Positions 56,101 through 64,000 of a stretch of 64,000 nucleotides of DNA are shown in pieces. The stretch lies in NCBI GenBank assembly GCA_963931055.1, contig OZ006987.1:2232001-2296000 (forward strand), given 5' to 3'. The first letter of the stretch is position 1. Every line of letters starts with the position of its first letter. The notes beneath the pieces are model-generated. The model ran no database searches. It saw only the letters and a list, made by a program, of their open reading frames with translations, and had not been told where the DNA came from. A program made the position numbers and the translations under genes. The stretch comes from Coprenecus sp949297365 (lineage in GTDB: Bacteria; Bacteroidota; Bacteroidia; Bacteroidales; UBA932).

Positions 56101-56160
56101 GATGATGTGCTTGATCAGGTGAATATGAGAATGGAAAGGCTAAATAAGATAGAAGAATGA
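53137..56160 (+). CDS. Large exported TPR-repeat protein
   Basis: A 1007-residue protein with a signal peptide (cleavage near PVAAE) and tetratricopeptide-like repeats over nearly its whole length, for example SAYEEL/ADTDFRIALRHS, GDYDEALEYLTRIVEEMP and KAERTFKYLLNDIADP. It probably forms a long superhelix in the periplasm. The next gene, an outer-membrane barrel, overlaps its stop by 4 bp, so the two form a coupled pair. Comparable TPR-barrel pairs exist in Bacteroidota, but I cannot name the function. Confidence 0.85.
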   Translation: MVCKRFLAVLFAAVLLLRPVAAEPVSQDRKGLERRMERVRELFDNDMYAAAREEIASVMSECFLSEEDESALAAYAIICDIRLGSPNLDALMDGYESQYRSSPEYMGIRLMYAGRYFDKEDYTAALEILEGVDYSLLSKKDKEQYLFQRSFCQLTHGQFEDAETGFSTILKGRRGRYTVPSTYYMGYLAYLKKDFSKAVELFSKVRDDGHFGVYCAYYMLESELMMGNYDYVVEHGPAVSEAVDGDLKPRAARMISQAYYRTGRPEEAGKWFESYSASGTDMTRKDNYYLGIISYSVQSYYAAIDAFSKVMAEGEDSLSQSASMHIAGSYLRLRNKHEALKYYKKASEMNFDGSVREESYFNYAKLAFDLNSDITAFQDYLELWPETQRSDEIYSYIATSYLLSKKYKPAIDALNNIRRLTPEMDMNLQKAAFLRGLELFERGSYAGADTDFRIALRHSSYNQSLALLTRFWLAETCYRAGNLNEAVSLYEELCQNARFAGFKEYPLALFGLGYCYYAEKNYTVAMEWFHKFLEQHVSDMDLIIEARLRIGDALFMMRDYAGAASVYGEVSMMDYQPGSLVYAAYQCAVSCGLADDVDRKISMLEGIVDRRDISPLYSKAVYELGRTYVQEGMTEKAERTFKYLLNDIADPLYESRSLLELGMLCSNAGDYDEALEYLTRIVEEMPLSEDTDNALAAIESIYTVLNRPEEYFAYLDRIGMSAVKTPDEKELMIFNAAEQVYLAGDYSAAESSLRNFVSQYPDGQKTPLAWFYIGESLNALDRKEEAASAYLEVMDKGEGSFVELSTLQYARICYSLERYAQAASAYESLYDIARLENNRTEALLGLMSSYFRDSKYNAAIDAASRVMGLQGLKDTDRMTAQYIMAKSCLKLGRRSDALPLLEALSGNVFTSQGAEAAYLLIQDTYDAGDFEEVENMVYALSDSKTDQMYWLARSFIVLGDSFAEREDWAQARATFQSILDGYEPEDARDDVLDQVNMRMERLNKIEE

Positions 56161-57842
56161 TGCGTAGGACATATATAATATCAATACTGCTGGCGCTCGC
56201 GGCCGCTTTGCCTGTGCGGGCCCAGAATGAGATCAGTCAGGCAGTGGAGGTGGAGCGGGATTACGAGGGGGCTGTGATGGACGTGGTGAAGTCTCCGATA
56301 GAGCCTGCCGTAGACGATTCTCTGCTGAATTTCAAGTTGAATCTTGACTATACGGCTTTTTACAGCCCGTACCGGGACCTGTATGACTTTTCTCCGGTGC
56401 TCACCGCCGGCCCCAAGGCGGAGGGGAAGGTGGTCTATCCGTGGCTTTATGCGAGAGTCGCGGCTGCATATCCGTGGACTCCGTCGGCAGACCTGTATAT
56501 AACTCCTCGTTTCGGAGAAAGGTTCTCCATGGGCCTTTATCTCAACCATGATTCGTATTGGGGGCAAGTGCCTCAGGCAGTGTATGCCGGCAGTGTGATG
56601 ACCTATCCCGGCCACAAGATCAACGGTGACAGGATGAAGAACAGAGGCGGGCTCTTCATGGGATACCGCTGGACAAAAGGTGAGGTGAATCTGGATGCAT
56701 CGTATACCGGAAGCATGTATGCGCTTGCTCCTGCGGACGGATATTCCGGAGCAACGGTATACAATCAGTTTGAGCATCTTAAAGCGTCCCTGCGTGTGCG
56801 TTCTACGAATCCGGATCCAAATTCCTTTTACTACAATGCCGCTCTGGGGTACCGTTATTTCAATGACCGTCACGGTGTGCTGGAGCATCTGGTGGATGCG
56901 GATGTCTCCTTGGGGGCGACGATTAAGGGAGAGCACAGGCTTTACGTGACGTTTGGCGGTACATTTACCGGCGTTACGGTCGGCAATACATCCCCGTCCC
57001 GGGGCATCTGGACGGTCTCGCCGGTGTACACGTGGGAGAGGGACAGGTGGAGGATCCGGGCAGGATTGACATTGTCTTCAGTCTACGGCGACTGCACCCG
57101 TACGGACGGCGGCGGTTTCCTGATATATCCGGATGCGTCAGTGAGTTTCGAGGCGGCCCGCAATGCCCTGTGGCTGTATCTGAAAGCTTCCGGTGACAAC
57201 AAACTGTATACGCGCTATGACCTTTTCGCTCTCAATCCGTGGATGGAGGACAGCGGAAGAGCATACCAGTCAGCCGTGCCGGTTTCAGCCGAGTTCGGAT
57301 TGAACGGACTGGTCCGGGACCGCTTTTCATACAGTCTGGGGATAAATTATTCCATGCTCAGCAACAGCCTGTCGTTTATGGCGCAGTCCTACAGGAATTC
57401 CTGGACTCAGATGGTGAATCGGGCAGATTCGCACATGTTCGGAATTACCGGAATGCTGAAGTGGCAGTCTCCCTCTTTTCTTGCCCGGGCTGAGTTCAAC
57501 TACCGTGGTTTCTCCAACTGGGAAGCGGCGCTGATGACCCCGGCCTTTGACGTGGACGCGGTGCTGGAATACAATCTCAGGCACCGGCTCTTCATCCGGG
57601 CAGACTGTTATTTCCGTACGTCAACCACCGGATGGAGTGCGGTTGCGGTTTCCGACATGCAGGCCACAGCCTACCGGGTGCCTGCTTTCGTGGATGTGGG
57701 CTTGAGGATCTCCTACGCGGTCAATACCCGCCTGATGGTTTTTGTAAAGGGCAATAATCTGGCAAACAGTAAGATACAGTATTTCTTGAATTATGTTGAG
57801 CCCGGAATCAATTTCGGGGCTGGCATTTGCTTCAAATTATGA
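56157..57842 (+). CDS. Outer-membrane beta-barrel protein, TonB-receptor-like, no plug
   Basis: A 561-residue protein with a signal peptide (cut after PVRAQ) and an alternating hydrophobic/aromatic pattern throughout, ending GAGICFKL. The C-terminal half resembles the barrel of TonB-dependent receptors (RIRAGLTLSSVYGDCTR..., LMVFVKGNNLANSKIQYFLNY), but there is no N-terminal plug domain or TonB box. It may be a structural barrel or an assembly partner of the upstream TPR protein. The start ATG overlaps the TPR stop; a second ATG follows immediately. Confidence 0.8.
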   Translation: MMRRTYIISILLALAAALPVRAQNEISQAVEVERDYEGAVMDVVKSPIEPAVDDSLLNFKLNLDYTAFYSPYRDLYDFSPVLTAGPKAEGKVVYPWLYARVAAAYPWTPSADLYITPRFGERFSMGLYLNHDSYWGQVPQAVYAGSVMTYPGHKINGDRMKNRGGLFMGYRWTKGEVNLDASYTGSMYALAPADGYSGATVYNQFEHLKASLRVRSTNPDPNSFYYNAALGYRYFNDRHGVLEHLVDADVSLGATIKGEHRLYVTFGGTFTGVTVGNTSPSRGIWTVSPVYTWERDRWRIRAGLTLSSVYGDCTRTDGGGFLIYPDASVSFEAARNALWLYLKASGDNKLYTRYDLFALNPWMEDSGRAYQSAVPVSAEFGLNGLVRDRFSYSLGINYSMLSNSLSFMAQSYRNSWTQMVNRADSHMFGITGMLKWQSPSFLARAEFNYRGFSNWEAALMTPAFDVDAVLEYNLRHRLFIRADCYFRTSTTGWSAVAVSDMQATAYRVPAFVDVGLRISYAVNTRLMVFVKGNNLANSKIQYFLNYVEPGINFGAGICFKL

Positions 57843-57859
57843 GATTTTTTGTATCTTTG
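57826..57859 (+). promoter_or_regulatory. Promoter for gyrB
   Basis: TTTG (57826-57829), 22 bp, TATCTTTG (57852-57859), 26 bp upstream of gyrB. The spacer is slightly long. The -33 part lies inside the end of the barrel gene. Confidence 0.6.
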
Positions 57860-57885
57860 TTCGTTTTAAATAATATTGAACCACG

Positions 57886-59886
57886 ATGACAGATAAAGAA
57901 ATGATTGAAGCGGAAAGAGAGTATTCTGCGGACAGTATTCAAGTGCTGGAGGGACTGGAGGCAGTCCGGAAACGTCCGTCGATGTATATCGGAGACATAG
58001 GACCGAGGGGTCTGCACCATCTGGTCTATGAGGTGGTGGACAACTCCATCGATGAGGCTCTGGCCGGCTACTGCAGAAATATAGAAGTGACGATTCTTCC
58101 GGATAATTCCATACGGGTCAAGGATGACGGCCGCGGTATCCCCACGGGGATGCACGAGAAGGAGGGACGCTCCGCTCTGGAGGTCGTGCTGACGGTGCTC
58201 CACGCCGGAGGTAAGTTCAGCAAGGACAGTTACAAGGTATCAGGAGGTCTTCACGGAGTCGGTGTGTCCTGCGTGAACGCGCTGTCTGTATATCTTAAGG
58301 CAGAGGTACACCGCGAGGGCAAGGTATTCGTGCAGGAGTACAGCAGGGGCGTGCCGCAGTACCCGGTGAAGGTAGTAGGGGAGTGTGAGGATACAGGGAC
58401 TATCATAACGTTCAAGCCTGACAATGAGATATTCAGAGCAACTACCGTGTACGATGCGGGTATCCTGGCCAGCAGGCTCAGGGAACTGGCGTTCCTGAAC
58501 AAGGGCATCAGGCTTGTGCTGATAGACGAGAGGCCGAAGGTGGATGAAGGTACGGAGGAAAGGATGGAGGATGCAGAGCCGGACGCACCGTCCCGTCAGG
58601 AGTTCTACTCCGAGCATGGTCTGGTGGAGTTCGTTCAGTATCTGGACGGAACCCGCGAGAAACTGACGGATAAGCCCATATCTCTGGAGACAGACAAGAC
58701 CGGCATTCCGATAGAGATAGCCATGCAGTACAACACCGGTTTCTCCGAGAATATTCATTCCTACGTCAACAACATCAATACCATAGAGGGCGGTACGCAT
58801 CTTACGGGATTCCGCCGCGGTCTGACATCCACTCTGAAAGCGTATGCCGAGAAGAACGGCTTCCTGTCCAAGCTGAAGTTTGACCTGGATGCCTCGGATT
58901 TCCGCGAGGGCCTTACGGCGGTGATTTCAGTCAAGGTGGCGGAGCCGCAGTTCGAGGGCCAGACCAAGACAAAGCTGGGCAACAGTGAGGTGGACGCGGC
59001 TGTCTCTCAGGCTACGAAGTCTGCTTTGGAAACCTACCTGGAGGAGAATCCGAAGGATGCGAAGAATATCATAGACAAGGTTATTCTTGCCGCCACAGCC
59101 CGTCATGCCGCCCGCAAGGCCCGCGAGCTGGTGCAGCGCAAGACCGTGATGTCAGGAGCCGGACTGCCGGGCAAGCTGGCCGACTGCTCCAACCGCGACC
59201 CTGAGAAATGCGAGCTCTTCCTGGTCGAAGGAGACTCCGCAGGCGGTACGGCCAAGACCGGCCGTGACCGTACCTATCAGGCCATCCTGCCTTTGAGAGG
59301 TAAGATCCTGAACGTGGAGAAAGCCATGGAACACAAGGTGCTGGAAAGCGAGACGATACGTAACATATACACTGCTCTCGGCGTGACCATCGGCACTGAG
59401 GACGACAGCAAGGCCGCCAATCTGGACAAGCTCCGCTATCACAAGGTAATCATCATGACCGATGCCGATGTCGATGGAGCGCACATCGCCACTCTTATCC
59501 TGACATTCTTCTTCCGCTATATGCCCGACATGATCAAGAACGGCTACGTCTATATCGCGGCTCCCCCTCTCTACAAGGTGAAGAGCAAGAAGGGCAAGGA
59601 AGAGAAATACTGCTGGACCGAGGACGAGCGTATCGCGGCCATCGCCGAGATAGGGAAGGGCAACGAGGGCAGCATCTATGTCCAGCGTTACAAAGGTCTG
59701 GGAGAGATGAACGCCGAACAGCTCAAGGAGACCACGATGGATCCGGCTACACGTCTTCTCCGTCAGGTGACGATAGACAATGCCGCCGAGGCGGACCGCA
59801 TCTTCTCCATGCTGATGGGAGATGACGTACCTCCCCGCCGTGAATTCATAGAGGCCAATGCCAAATACGCCAAGATAGACGCATAA
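57886..59886 (+). CDS. gyrB: DNA gyrase subunit B
   Basis: A 666-residue type II topoisomerase ATPase subunit. The GHKL ATPase starts LEGLEAVRKRPSMYIGDIGPRGLHHLVYEVVDNSIDEALAG; the Toprim domain has LFLVEGDSAGGTAKTGRDRTYQAILPLRGKILNVEKA and MTDADVDGAHIATLI; the C-terminus has QRYKGLGEMNAEQL. It introduces negative supercoils with GyrA. The length and motifs fit GyrB rather than ParE. It has its own promoter and is followed after 18 bp by the alpha-oxoamine synthase. Confidence 0.96.
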   Translation: MTDKEMIEAEREYSADSIQVLEGLEAVRKRPSMYIGDIGPRGLHHLVYEVVDNSIDEALAGYCRNIEVTILPDNSIRVKDDGRGIPTGMHEKEGRSALEVVLTVLHAGGKFSKDSYKVSGGLHGVGVSCVNALSVYLKAEVHREGKVFVQEYSRGVPQYPVKVVGECEDTGTIITFKPDNEIFRATTVYDAGILASRLRELAFLNKGIRLVLIDERPKVDEGTEERMEDAEPDAPSRQEFYSEHGLVEFVQYLDGTREKLTDKPISLETDKTGIPIEIAMQYNTGFSENIHSYVNNINTIEGGTHLTGFRRGLTSTLKAYAEKNGFLSKLKFDLDASDFREGLTAVISVKVAEPQFEGQTKTKLGNSEVDAAVSQATKSALETYLEENPKDAKNIIDKVILAATARHAARKARELVQRKTVMSGAGLPGKLADCSNRDPEKCELFLVEGDSAGGTAKTGRDRTYQAILPLRGKILNVEKAMEHKVLESETIRNIYTALGVTIGTEDDSKAANLDKLRYHKVIIMTDADVDGAHIATLILTFFFRYMPDMIKNGYVYIAAPPLYKVKSKKGKEEKYCWTEDERIAAIAEIGKGNEGSIYVQRYKGLGEMNAEQLKETTMDPATRLLRQVTIDNAAEADRIFSMLMGDDVPPRREFIEANAKYAKIDA

Positions 59887-59904
59887 ATTTTTAAATTACC
59901 ATAT

Positions 59905-61164
59905 ATGGATATTTTTGAAAGAATAAACAAGGACGAGGGAGGTCCTCTGGGACAGTACCGCGCAAGAGGTCACGGATATTTCACATTTCCCAAACTGGAG
60001 GGCGAGATAGCTCCCAGAATGAGATTCAACGGTCATGAGGTTCTCTGCTGGAGTCTCAACAACTATCTCGGACTGGCCAACCATCCCGAGATCCGCAAGA
60101 TAGACGCTGAGGCCGCGGCCCGCTGGGGTCTTGCCTATCCCATGGGCTCCAGGATGATGTCCGGGCAGACGGCCCTTCACGAGAGACTGGAGAGAGAGCT
60201 CGCCGAGTTTGAGCAGAAAGAGGACGCTTTCCTCTTCAATTTCGGATATCAGGGCATCGTATCCACTATCGATGCTCTTGTGAACCGTCACGACGTGATT
60301 GTTTACGACTCCGAGGCCCATGCCTGCCTCATCGACGGCTGCCGTCTGCACATGGGCAAGAGGATGGTGTATCCGCACAATGATATCGAGAAGTGCGAGA
60401 AGACCATCCAGCGCGCTCTCAAGGTCTGCGAGGAGACCGGCGGCGGTGTGCTGCTGATTACCGAGGGAGTATACGGTATGACCGGTGCTCTCGGCATTCT
60501 GGACCAGATAGTGGCCCTTAAGAAGAAATACCAGTTCCGTATCCTGATTGACGACGCGCACGGCTTCGGTGTGATGGGCCCTCACGGCCGCGGAACATCC
60601 GAGCACTTCGGTGTGATGGACGGTATCGACCTGTATATCGGAGCATACGCCAAGTCGATGGCCATCATCGGCGGCTTTGTGGCCGGTCCTAAGTCCATTA
60701 TCAACTATCTCCGCTACAACCTCCGTTCCCAGATCTACGCCAAGTCCCTGCCGATGCCTATCGTGGAGGGCTGTCTGAAGAGGCTGGAGATCATCCGTGG
60801 ACCGGAGGGAGACCGTCTGCGCGAGAAGCTCTGGACAGTTACCCGCGCCCTGCAGAACGGATTCCGCGAGAGAGGCTTCGATATCGGACTTGCCCAGGCC
60901 TGCGTTACGCCTGTGTTCATCCACGGTACTGTGCCCCAGGCCACCAATATGCTCGTGGATCTCAGGGAGAACTACAACCTGTTCTGCTCAGTGGTTGTAT
61001 ATCCCGTCGTGCCTAAGGGCGTGATCATGTTCAGGATTATTCCTACCGCCGCTCACTCGTTGGAAGATGTAGAGTACACTCTCAACGCATTCTCAGAGGC
61101 CAAGAAGAAACTCGACGCCGGAGAGTATGACGGAGACAATATCCAGGACAGGGCCATAATGTAG
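59905..61164 (+). CDS. Alpha-oxoamine synthase family PLP enzyme (possible serine palmitoyltransferase)
   Basis: A 419-residue fold-type I PLP enzyme: NNYLGLANHPEIRKIDAEAAARWGLAYPMGSRMMSGQTALHERLE (AOS start), catalytic-lysine region YIGAYAKSMAIIGGFVAG, and DDAHGFGVMGPHGRGTSEHFG with the PLP-contacting Asp and His. The family contains KBL, BioF, HemA and SPT. Close Bacteroidota homologues are usually annotated as serine palmitoyltransferase for sphingolipid synthesis, but the substrate pair is not proved by these motifs. It lies 18 bp after gyrB; a hairpin terminator follows. Confidence 0.85.
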   Translation: MDIFERINKDEGGPLGQYRARGHGYFTFPKLEGEIAPRMRFNGHEVLCWSLNNYLGLANHPEIRKIDAEAAARWGLAYPMGSRMMSGQTALHERLERELAEFEQKEDAFLFNFGYQGIVSTIDALVNRHDVIVYDSEAHACLIDGCRLHMGKRMVYPHNDIEKCEKTIQRALKVCEETGGGVLLITEGVYGMTGALGILDQIVALKKKYQFRILIDDAHGFGVMGPHGRGTSEHFGVMDGIDLYIGAYAKSMAIIGGFVAGPKSIINYLRYNLRSQIYAKSLPMPIVEGCLKRLEIIRGPEGDRLREKLWTVTRALQNGFRERGFDIGLAQACVTPVFIHGTVPQATNMLVDLRENYNLFCSVVVYPVVPKGVIMFRIIPTAAHSLEDVEYTLNAFSEAKKKLDAGEYDGDNIQDRAIM

Positions 61165-61203
61165 CATGTCCCGGATGTGCCGTAACGGTACGAGCAACCT
61201 GAT

Positions 61204-61233
61204 AAGCTCCCTGTCCCGTACAGGGGGCTTTAT
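61204..61233 (+). terminator. Terminator after the alpha-oxoamine synthase
   Basis: agctccctgt / acagggggct hairpin with a T-rich tail (tttatct). Confidence 0.65.
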
Positions 61234-61254
61234 CTATTAATTAAAAACACTCAG

Positions 61255-63285
61255 ATGGAACAACACAATTTTCTTAAAGACCCGAAGATATACCTGTCGC
61301 TTTTAGTAGTGCTTGTAGTGACCGCCCTGCTGTTCCCGGAGGAGGGAAAGTTCAAGTACAACTATCAGAAGGGCCGGCCATGGGTATATGAGACATTGCT
61401 GTCCCCCATAGATTTCCCGATACTCAAGACGGAGCAGGAGCTTCTGAAGGAGAAGGAGGAGAAGGCCTCGGAGGTGATACCGTATTTTAACTATGACAAT
61501 ACTGTGTGTAACCTTCAGATCAGGCGTCTCCGCTCTCTTCACGGGGAAAGCGGGATAGACGACCATGTGCTGTATTATATCATGGAGTCCCTGTACAAGA
61601 TATACTCTGTGGGAATACTGCCGCCGATGGACAATGTCTCCACGGTAGGCACCATAGTCGTGCAGACAGACAAGCGGGCGCAGGAAAAGCCCATAGCCGA
61701 GGTATATACACCGGAGCGGGCGGAGGGCTACATGAAATACTACCTCTCGGTCAGTTTCCCGGCCTATGATGCGGACTCCCTGTACGCGGCATATCATGTC
61801 TCTGAGTATATTGTTCCTAATCTGACGTATGACCAGGACAAGACCAACCTGTTTCACAAGGAAGCGGTGGACTATGTCTCTCCGACAAAGGGCATGGTCT
61901 ACGCAGGTCAGCTGATAGTCTCCGAAGGGGAGATCGTCACCACTGAGATAGAGCAGCTGCTGGACTCGTTCAAGCAGGAGTATGAGCTTACATACGGATA
62001 TGCTGAGTCCGTATTCGGAGTCGGAGTCGGACATTTTATACTGTGCCTGCTCATGGCTGCCTCCCTGTTCGCTGTGATATTTTACACGAAAAAGGATATC
62101 CTGGAGAAGCGCAAGACATTTTATTTTATCCTGACTCTTTATGTACTGATGTTTGTGCTGACAGTCATCATACGCGGGCTTGATCCGGATTTTCTTTTCA
62201 TTGTTCCCTATTCTGTGTTTGCCATATACCTGACAATGTTTTTCAAGAGCAGGTATGTGTTTCCCCTGTACGCTGTTATGCTTCTGCCCTTGCTGTTGCA
62301 GGCCGGAAGCGGAGTACAGCTGTATTTCATGAATCTCACCGGAGGCATCATAGCCATTATCTCGTTCAAATACTTCAATAAGGGGTGGTCGCAGTTTCTC
62401 AATTCGCTGTTTATTTTCCTTGGCTTGTCGCTTACCTATATGGGATTTCTGCTTTCAGGGGACGGCACGCTCTCGATGTTTAACGGAAGGGAGGTGTTCA
62501 GGCTGGCTGTCAATTCGCTTCTGGTGATAGCTGCTTATCCTGTGGCGTTTATTTTCGAGCGGCTTTTCTCACTGGTCTCGCATTTCCGTCTTGTGGATCT
62601 TTCGGATACGAACGTCAAGCTGCTCCGGGAGCTGGCCCAGAAGGCTCCCGGTACCTTCCAGCATTCGCTGCAGGTCGCCAACCTGGCGTCAGAGGCGGCC
62701 AGAGAGATAGGTGCCGATATGACGCTGGCCAGAGTGGGCGCGCTCTATCATGATATAGGTAAGATGAAGAACCCCCAATGCTTTGTGGAGAATACTCCGG
62801 CCGGATTCAACTATCATAAGGGGCTCTCGCCCGAGGAAAGCGCGCAGCAGATTATCCGTCATGTTGATGATGGAGTCGAGATAGCCCGCAGGCACAAGCT
62901 TCCTGAAGTCGTGACAGATTTTATACGGACTCATCATGCGCGTTCGCTGACCTTCTATTTTTACGCCCAGTACTGCAATGCCGGCGGAGACCCTGAAAAT
63001 AAGGAGCCGTTTATGTATCACGGTGAGCTGCCCAGGAGCAAGGAACAGGTCATAGTGCTTATGGCGGACGCCGTAGAAGCGGCTTCCCGCTCTTTGAAGG
63101 ACTATACGCCGGAGAGTATATCCAATCTGGTGGATTCGATTATAAGCAAGCGTTTGTCGGACTCCCAGCTGGTTGAGGCGGACATATCCATCAAGGAGAT
63201 AGAGACGGTCAAGAGGATGTTCAAGGAACGTCTGGAGCAGGTGTACCACGAGCGTATCGCCTATCCGACAATAAAAAAATCTTGA
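61255..63285 (+). CDS. 7TM-HD phosphohydrolase, PgpH-like (c-di-AMP phosphodiesterase)
   Basis: A 676-residue protein: N-terminal anchor (about residues 11-26), an extracytoplasmic 7TMR-HDED region to about residue 255, several transmembrane helices (about 260-450) and a cytoplasmic HD domain. The HD site shows H in TFQHSLQVANLA, HD in YHDIGKM, H in HVDDG, HH in RTHHARS and a D in LMADAVEAASRS. PgpH enzymes hydrolyse cyclic di-AMP. The C-terminal YTPESISNLVDSIISKRL is typical. The gene is followed directly by tmRNA. Confidence 0.9.
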   Translation: MEQHNFLKDPKIYLSLLVVLVVTALLFPEEGKFKYNYQKGRPWVYETLLSPIDFPILKTEQELLKEKEEKASEVIPYFNYDNTVCNLQIRRLRSLHGESGIDDHVLYYIMESLYKIYSVGILPPMDNVSTVGTIVVQTDKRAQEKPIAEVYTPERAEGYMKYYLSVSFPAYDADSLYAAYHVSEYIVPNLTYDQDKTNLFHKEAVDYVSPTKGMVYAGQLIVSEGEIVTTEIEQLLDSFKQEYELTYGYAESVFGVGVGHFILCLLMAASLFAVIFYTKKDILEKRKTFYFILTLYVLMFVLTVIIRGLDPDFLFIVPYSVFAIYLTMFFKSRYVFPLYAVMLLPLLLQAGSGVQLYFMNLTGGIIAIISFKYFNKGWSQFLNSLFIFLGLSLTYMGFLLSGDGTLSMFNGREVFRLAVNSLLVIAAYPVAFIFERLFSLVSHFRLVDLSDTNVKLLRELAQKAPGTFQHSLQVANLASEAAREIGADMTLARVGALYHDIGKMKNPQCFVENTPAGFNYHKGLSPEESAQQIIRHVDDGVEIARRHKLPEVVTDFIRTHHARSLTFYFYAQYCNAGGDPENKEPFMYHGELPRSKEQVIVLMADAVEAASRSLKDYTPESISNLVDSIISKRLSDSQLVEADISIKEIETVKRMFKERLEQVYHERIAYPTIKKS

Positions 63286-63311
63286 AACGGCGTGTTTTTT
63301 GCATATCTTTG
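63281..63311 (+). promoter_or_regulatory. Promoter for tmRNA
   Basis: CTTG (63281-63284), 19 bp, TATCTTTG (63304-63311), 15 bp before the tmRNA 5' end. The -33 part overlaps the end of the PgpH-like gene. Confidence 0.75.
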
Positions 63312-63326
63312 CAGTAGAATTTGCAT

Positions 63327-63719
63327 GGGGATGTTTTGGTTTTGACAGCACAAGACATCGGACTGTAAGCATACCGGGGTTGGCAACCCACCTCGTCATC
63401 AAGGTTCCGAAGCCATAACTGGCAACAACAACTATGCACTCGCTGCGTAAGTAAACCAGGTTTACTACCTTAATCGCGGTCGCCCAGGGCGATAGCGACG
63501 AGTATCCCGCCGGGCTTTCCGCCTGCTATGTCCGGCATACGGGGTATCATTAAAGCGGGATGCGGCCGTGGATTCTCCTAAAGCGGTCTAAGACTCAGGA
63601 GATAAGGCGGTGATGGCGTGTCTGTCCGCAGTCACCGTCCGACAACCAAAGACAGAATAAGTATGTAGAAAGCACTCTGGTGCTGTGTTTGGACGGCGGT
63701 TCGAGTCCGCCCATCTCCA
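63327..63719 (+). ncRNA. ssrA: Transfer-messenger RNA
   Basis: A 393-nt RNA whose ends pair as in tmRNA (GGGGATG at 63327-63333 with CATCTCC at 63712-63718) and whose 3' part carries the T arm (GGCGGTTCGAGTCCGCC). The tag frame near 63418-63450 reads (T)GNNNYALAA followed by TAA, close to the Bacteroides tag GENNYALAA. The 3' CCA is not encoded. tmRNA rescues stalled ribosomes together with SmpB. It is preceded by a good promoter and followed by a hairpin terminator. Confidence 0.95.
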
Positions 63720-63720
63720 C

Positions 63721-63752
63721 AAAAAAAGGTCGCTTCGGCGGCTTTTTTTTGT
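63721..63752 (+). terminator. Terminator of tmRNA
   Basis: aaaaaaaggtcgc / gcggcttttttt hairpin with a T run right after the tmRNA end. Confidence 0.8.
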
Positions 63753-63774
63753 GGAGTCTGGCGGTGCGGAAGAT

Positions 63775-63827
63775 AAAAGAATTACAGCAGTCTGAAAACT
63801 TTGGTCTCAGACTGCTGTAATTCTTTT
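63775..63827. repeat. Perfect 21-bp inverted repeat (terminator-like)
   Basis: Arms 63775-63795 and 63807-63827 are exact reverse complements; the loop is aaactttggtc. It lies 18 bp from the stop of the barrel gene on the minus strand and has T runs on both sides, so it may end that gene. Its loop shares aaactttgg with the long repeat at 11053-11142. Confidence 0.75.
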
Positions 63828-63844
63828 GTTATGCCTGATGTCAG

Positions 63845-64000
63845 CTAGAAGAGGTAGCGGACACTCAAGGCAATACCGCCCTGGAAGAGTCCAACCATGT
63901 TGAAGCCTGCTCCGTTGTTGCCGAAACGAGGACCGATGACAGGACGCCAGTCAAGGGATATGTTCATAGGGAACCAGAAGTTGTATTCAACTCCGATGCG
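63845..64000 (-). CDS. Outer-membrane beta-barrel protein, C-terminal end (partial)
   Basis: On the minus strand the last 51 residues are visible, from the window edge to the stop at 63845: RIGVEYNFWFPMNISLDWRP then VIGPRFG and a final SVRYLF. Alternating residues and an aromatic C-terminus are typical of outer-membrane barrels exported through the BAM complex. The family (porin or OmpW/OmpX-like) cannot be decided from this much. Confidence 0.7.
   Translation of the reverse strand, partial: RIGVEYNFWFPMNISLDWRPVIGPRFGNNGAGFNMVGLFQGGIALSVRYLF

Overview
The window looks like a chromosomal segment from a member of the Bacteroidota, most likely the order Bacteroidales. The evidence is repeated promoters of the TTTG-N19-21-TAnnTTTG type, a short RRM RNA-binding protein, lamin-tail lipoproteins, DUF3822, a tmRNA tag ending NNNYALAA, and ptb-buk fermentation genes as seen in several gut Bacteroidales. 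Base composition appears slightly GC-rich except for a few AT-rich patches; I did not compute it. Most of the window is housekeeping sequence in short, tightly overlapping operons.

Left part (1-17.6 kb): an AI-2E-type permease cut by the left edge, an RRM protein, a PurF-like paralogue whose glutaminase half has lost its key residues, and a ComEC protein without a hydrolase domain. Next come ackA-ptb-buk (acyl-phosphate/ATP formation), a CstA permease, a MATE exporter with a cytidylate-kinase-like gene, and an operon of a DHH phosphoesterase, two FKBP lipoproteins and an epimerase. That operon carries several small indels: one FKBP gene and the epimerase read as broken, and the DHH gene is shifted at its start. 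A membrane protein, DUF3822, rsmD and tpx follow.

Accessory patch 1 (17.7-20.2 kb): tRNA-Asp carries a small integrated element bounded by a 13-bp repeat of the tRNA 3' end. It holds a decayed tyrosine recombinase and an intact DUF6922-like/AbiEii-like pair, a probable toxin-antitoxin or defence module.

20.3-31 kb: a run of exported proteins (OprP-like porin, lamin-tail lipoprotein, secreted calcineurin-like phosphoesterase, DUF6268-like protein, TPR protein, metallo-beta-lactamase-fold lipoprotein) that may scavenge phosphate or nucleotides. The last gene runs into an AT-rich foreign tail with a membrane segment. Behind it lies about 1.1 kb of non-coding DNA with inverted repeats, then a candidate 6S RNA and a small secreted/membrane protein.

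31-53 kb: a head-to-tail, overlapping operon (AlbA_2 regulator, uvrB, RelA/SpoT homologue, uvrA) links nucleotide-excision repair to (p)ppGpp metabolism. The AlbA_2 gene carries four copies of an 11-bp repeat, a length that could switch its frame. An M28 peptidase, a CzcCAB-like metal efflux operon with a His-rich adaptor, guaA, typA, DUF177-rpmF, tRNA-Arg and ftsE-nth-xerD follow.

53-64 kb: a 1007-residue TPR protein with an outer-membrane barrel partner, gyrB, an alpha-oxoamine synthase (possibly serine palmitoyltransferase), a PgpH-type HD phosphodiesterase, tmRNA, and the end of an outer-membrane barrel gene cut by the right edge.
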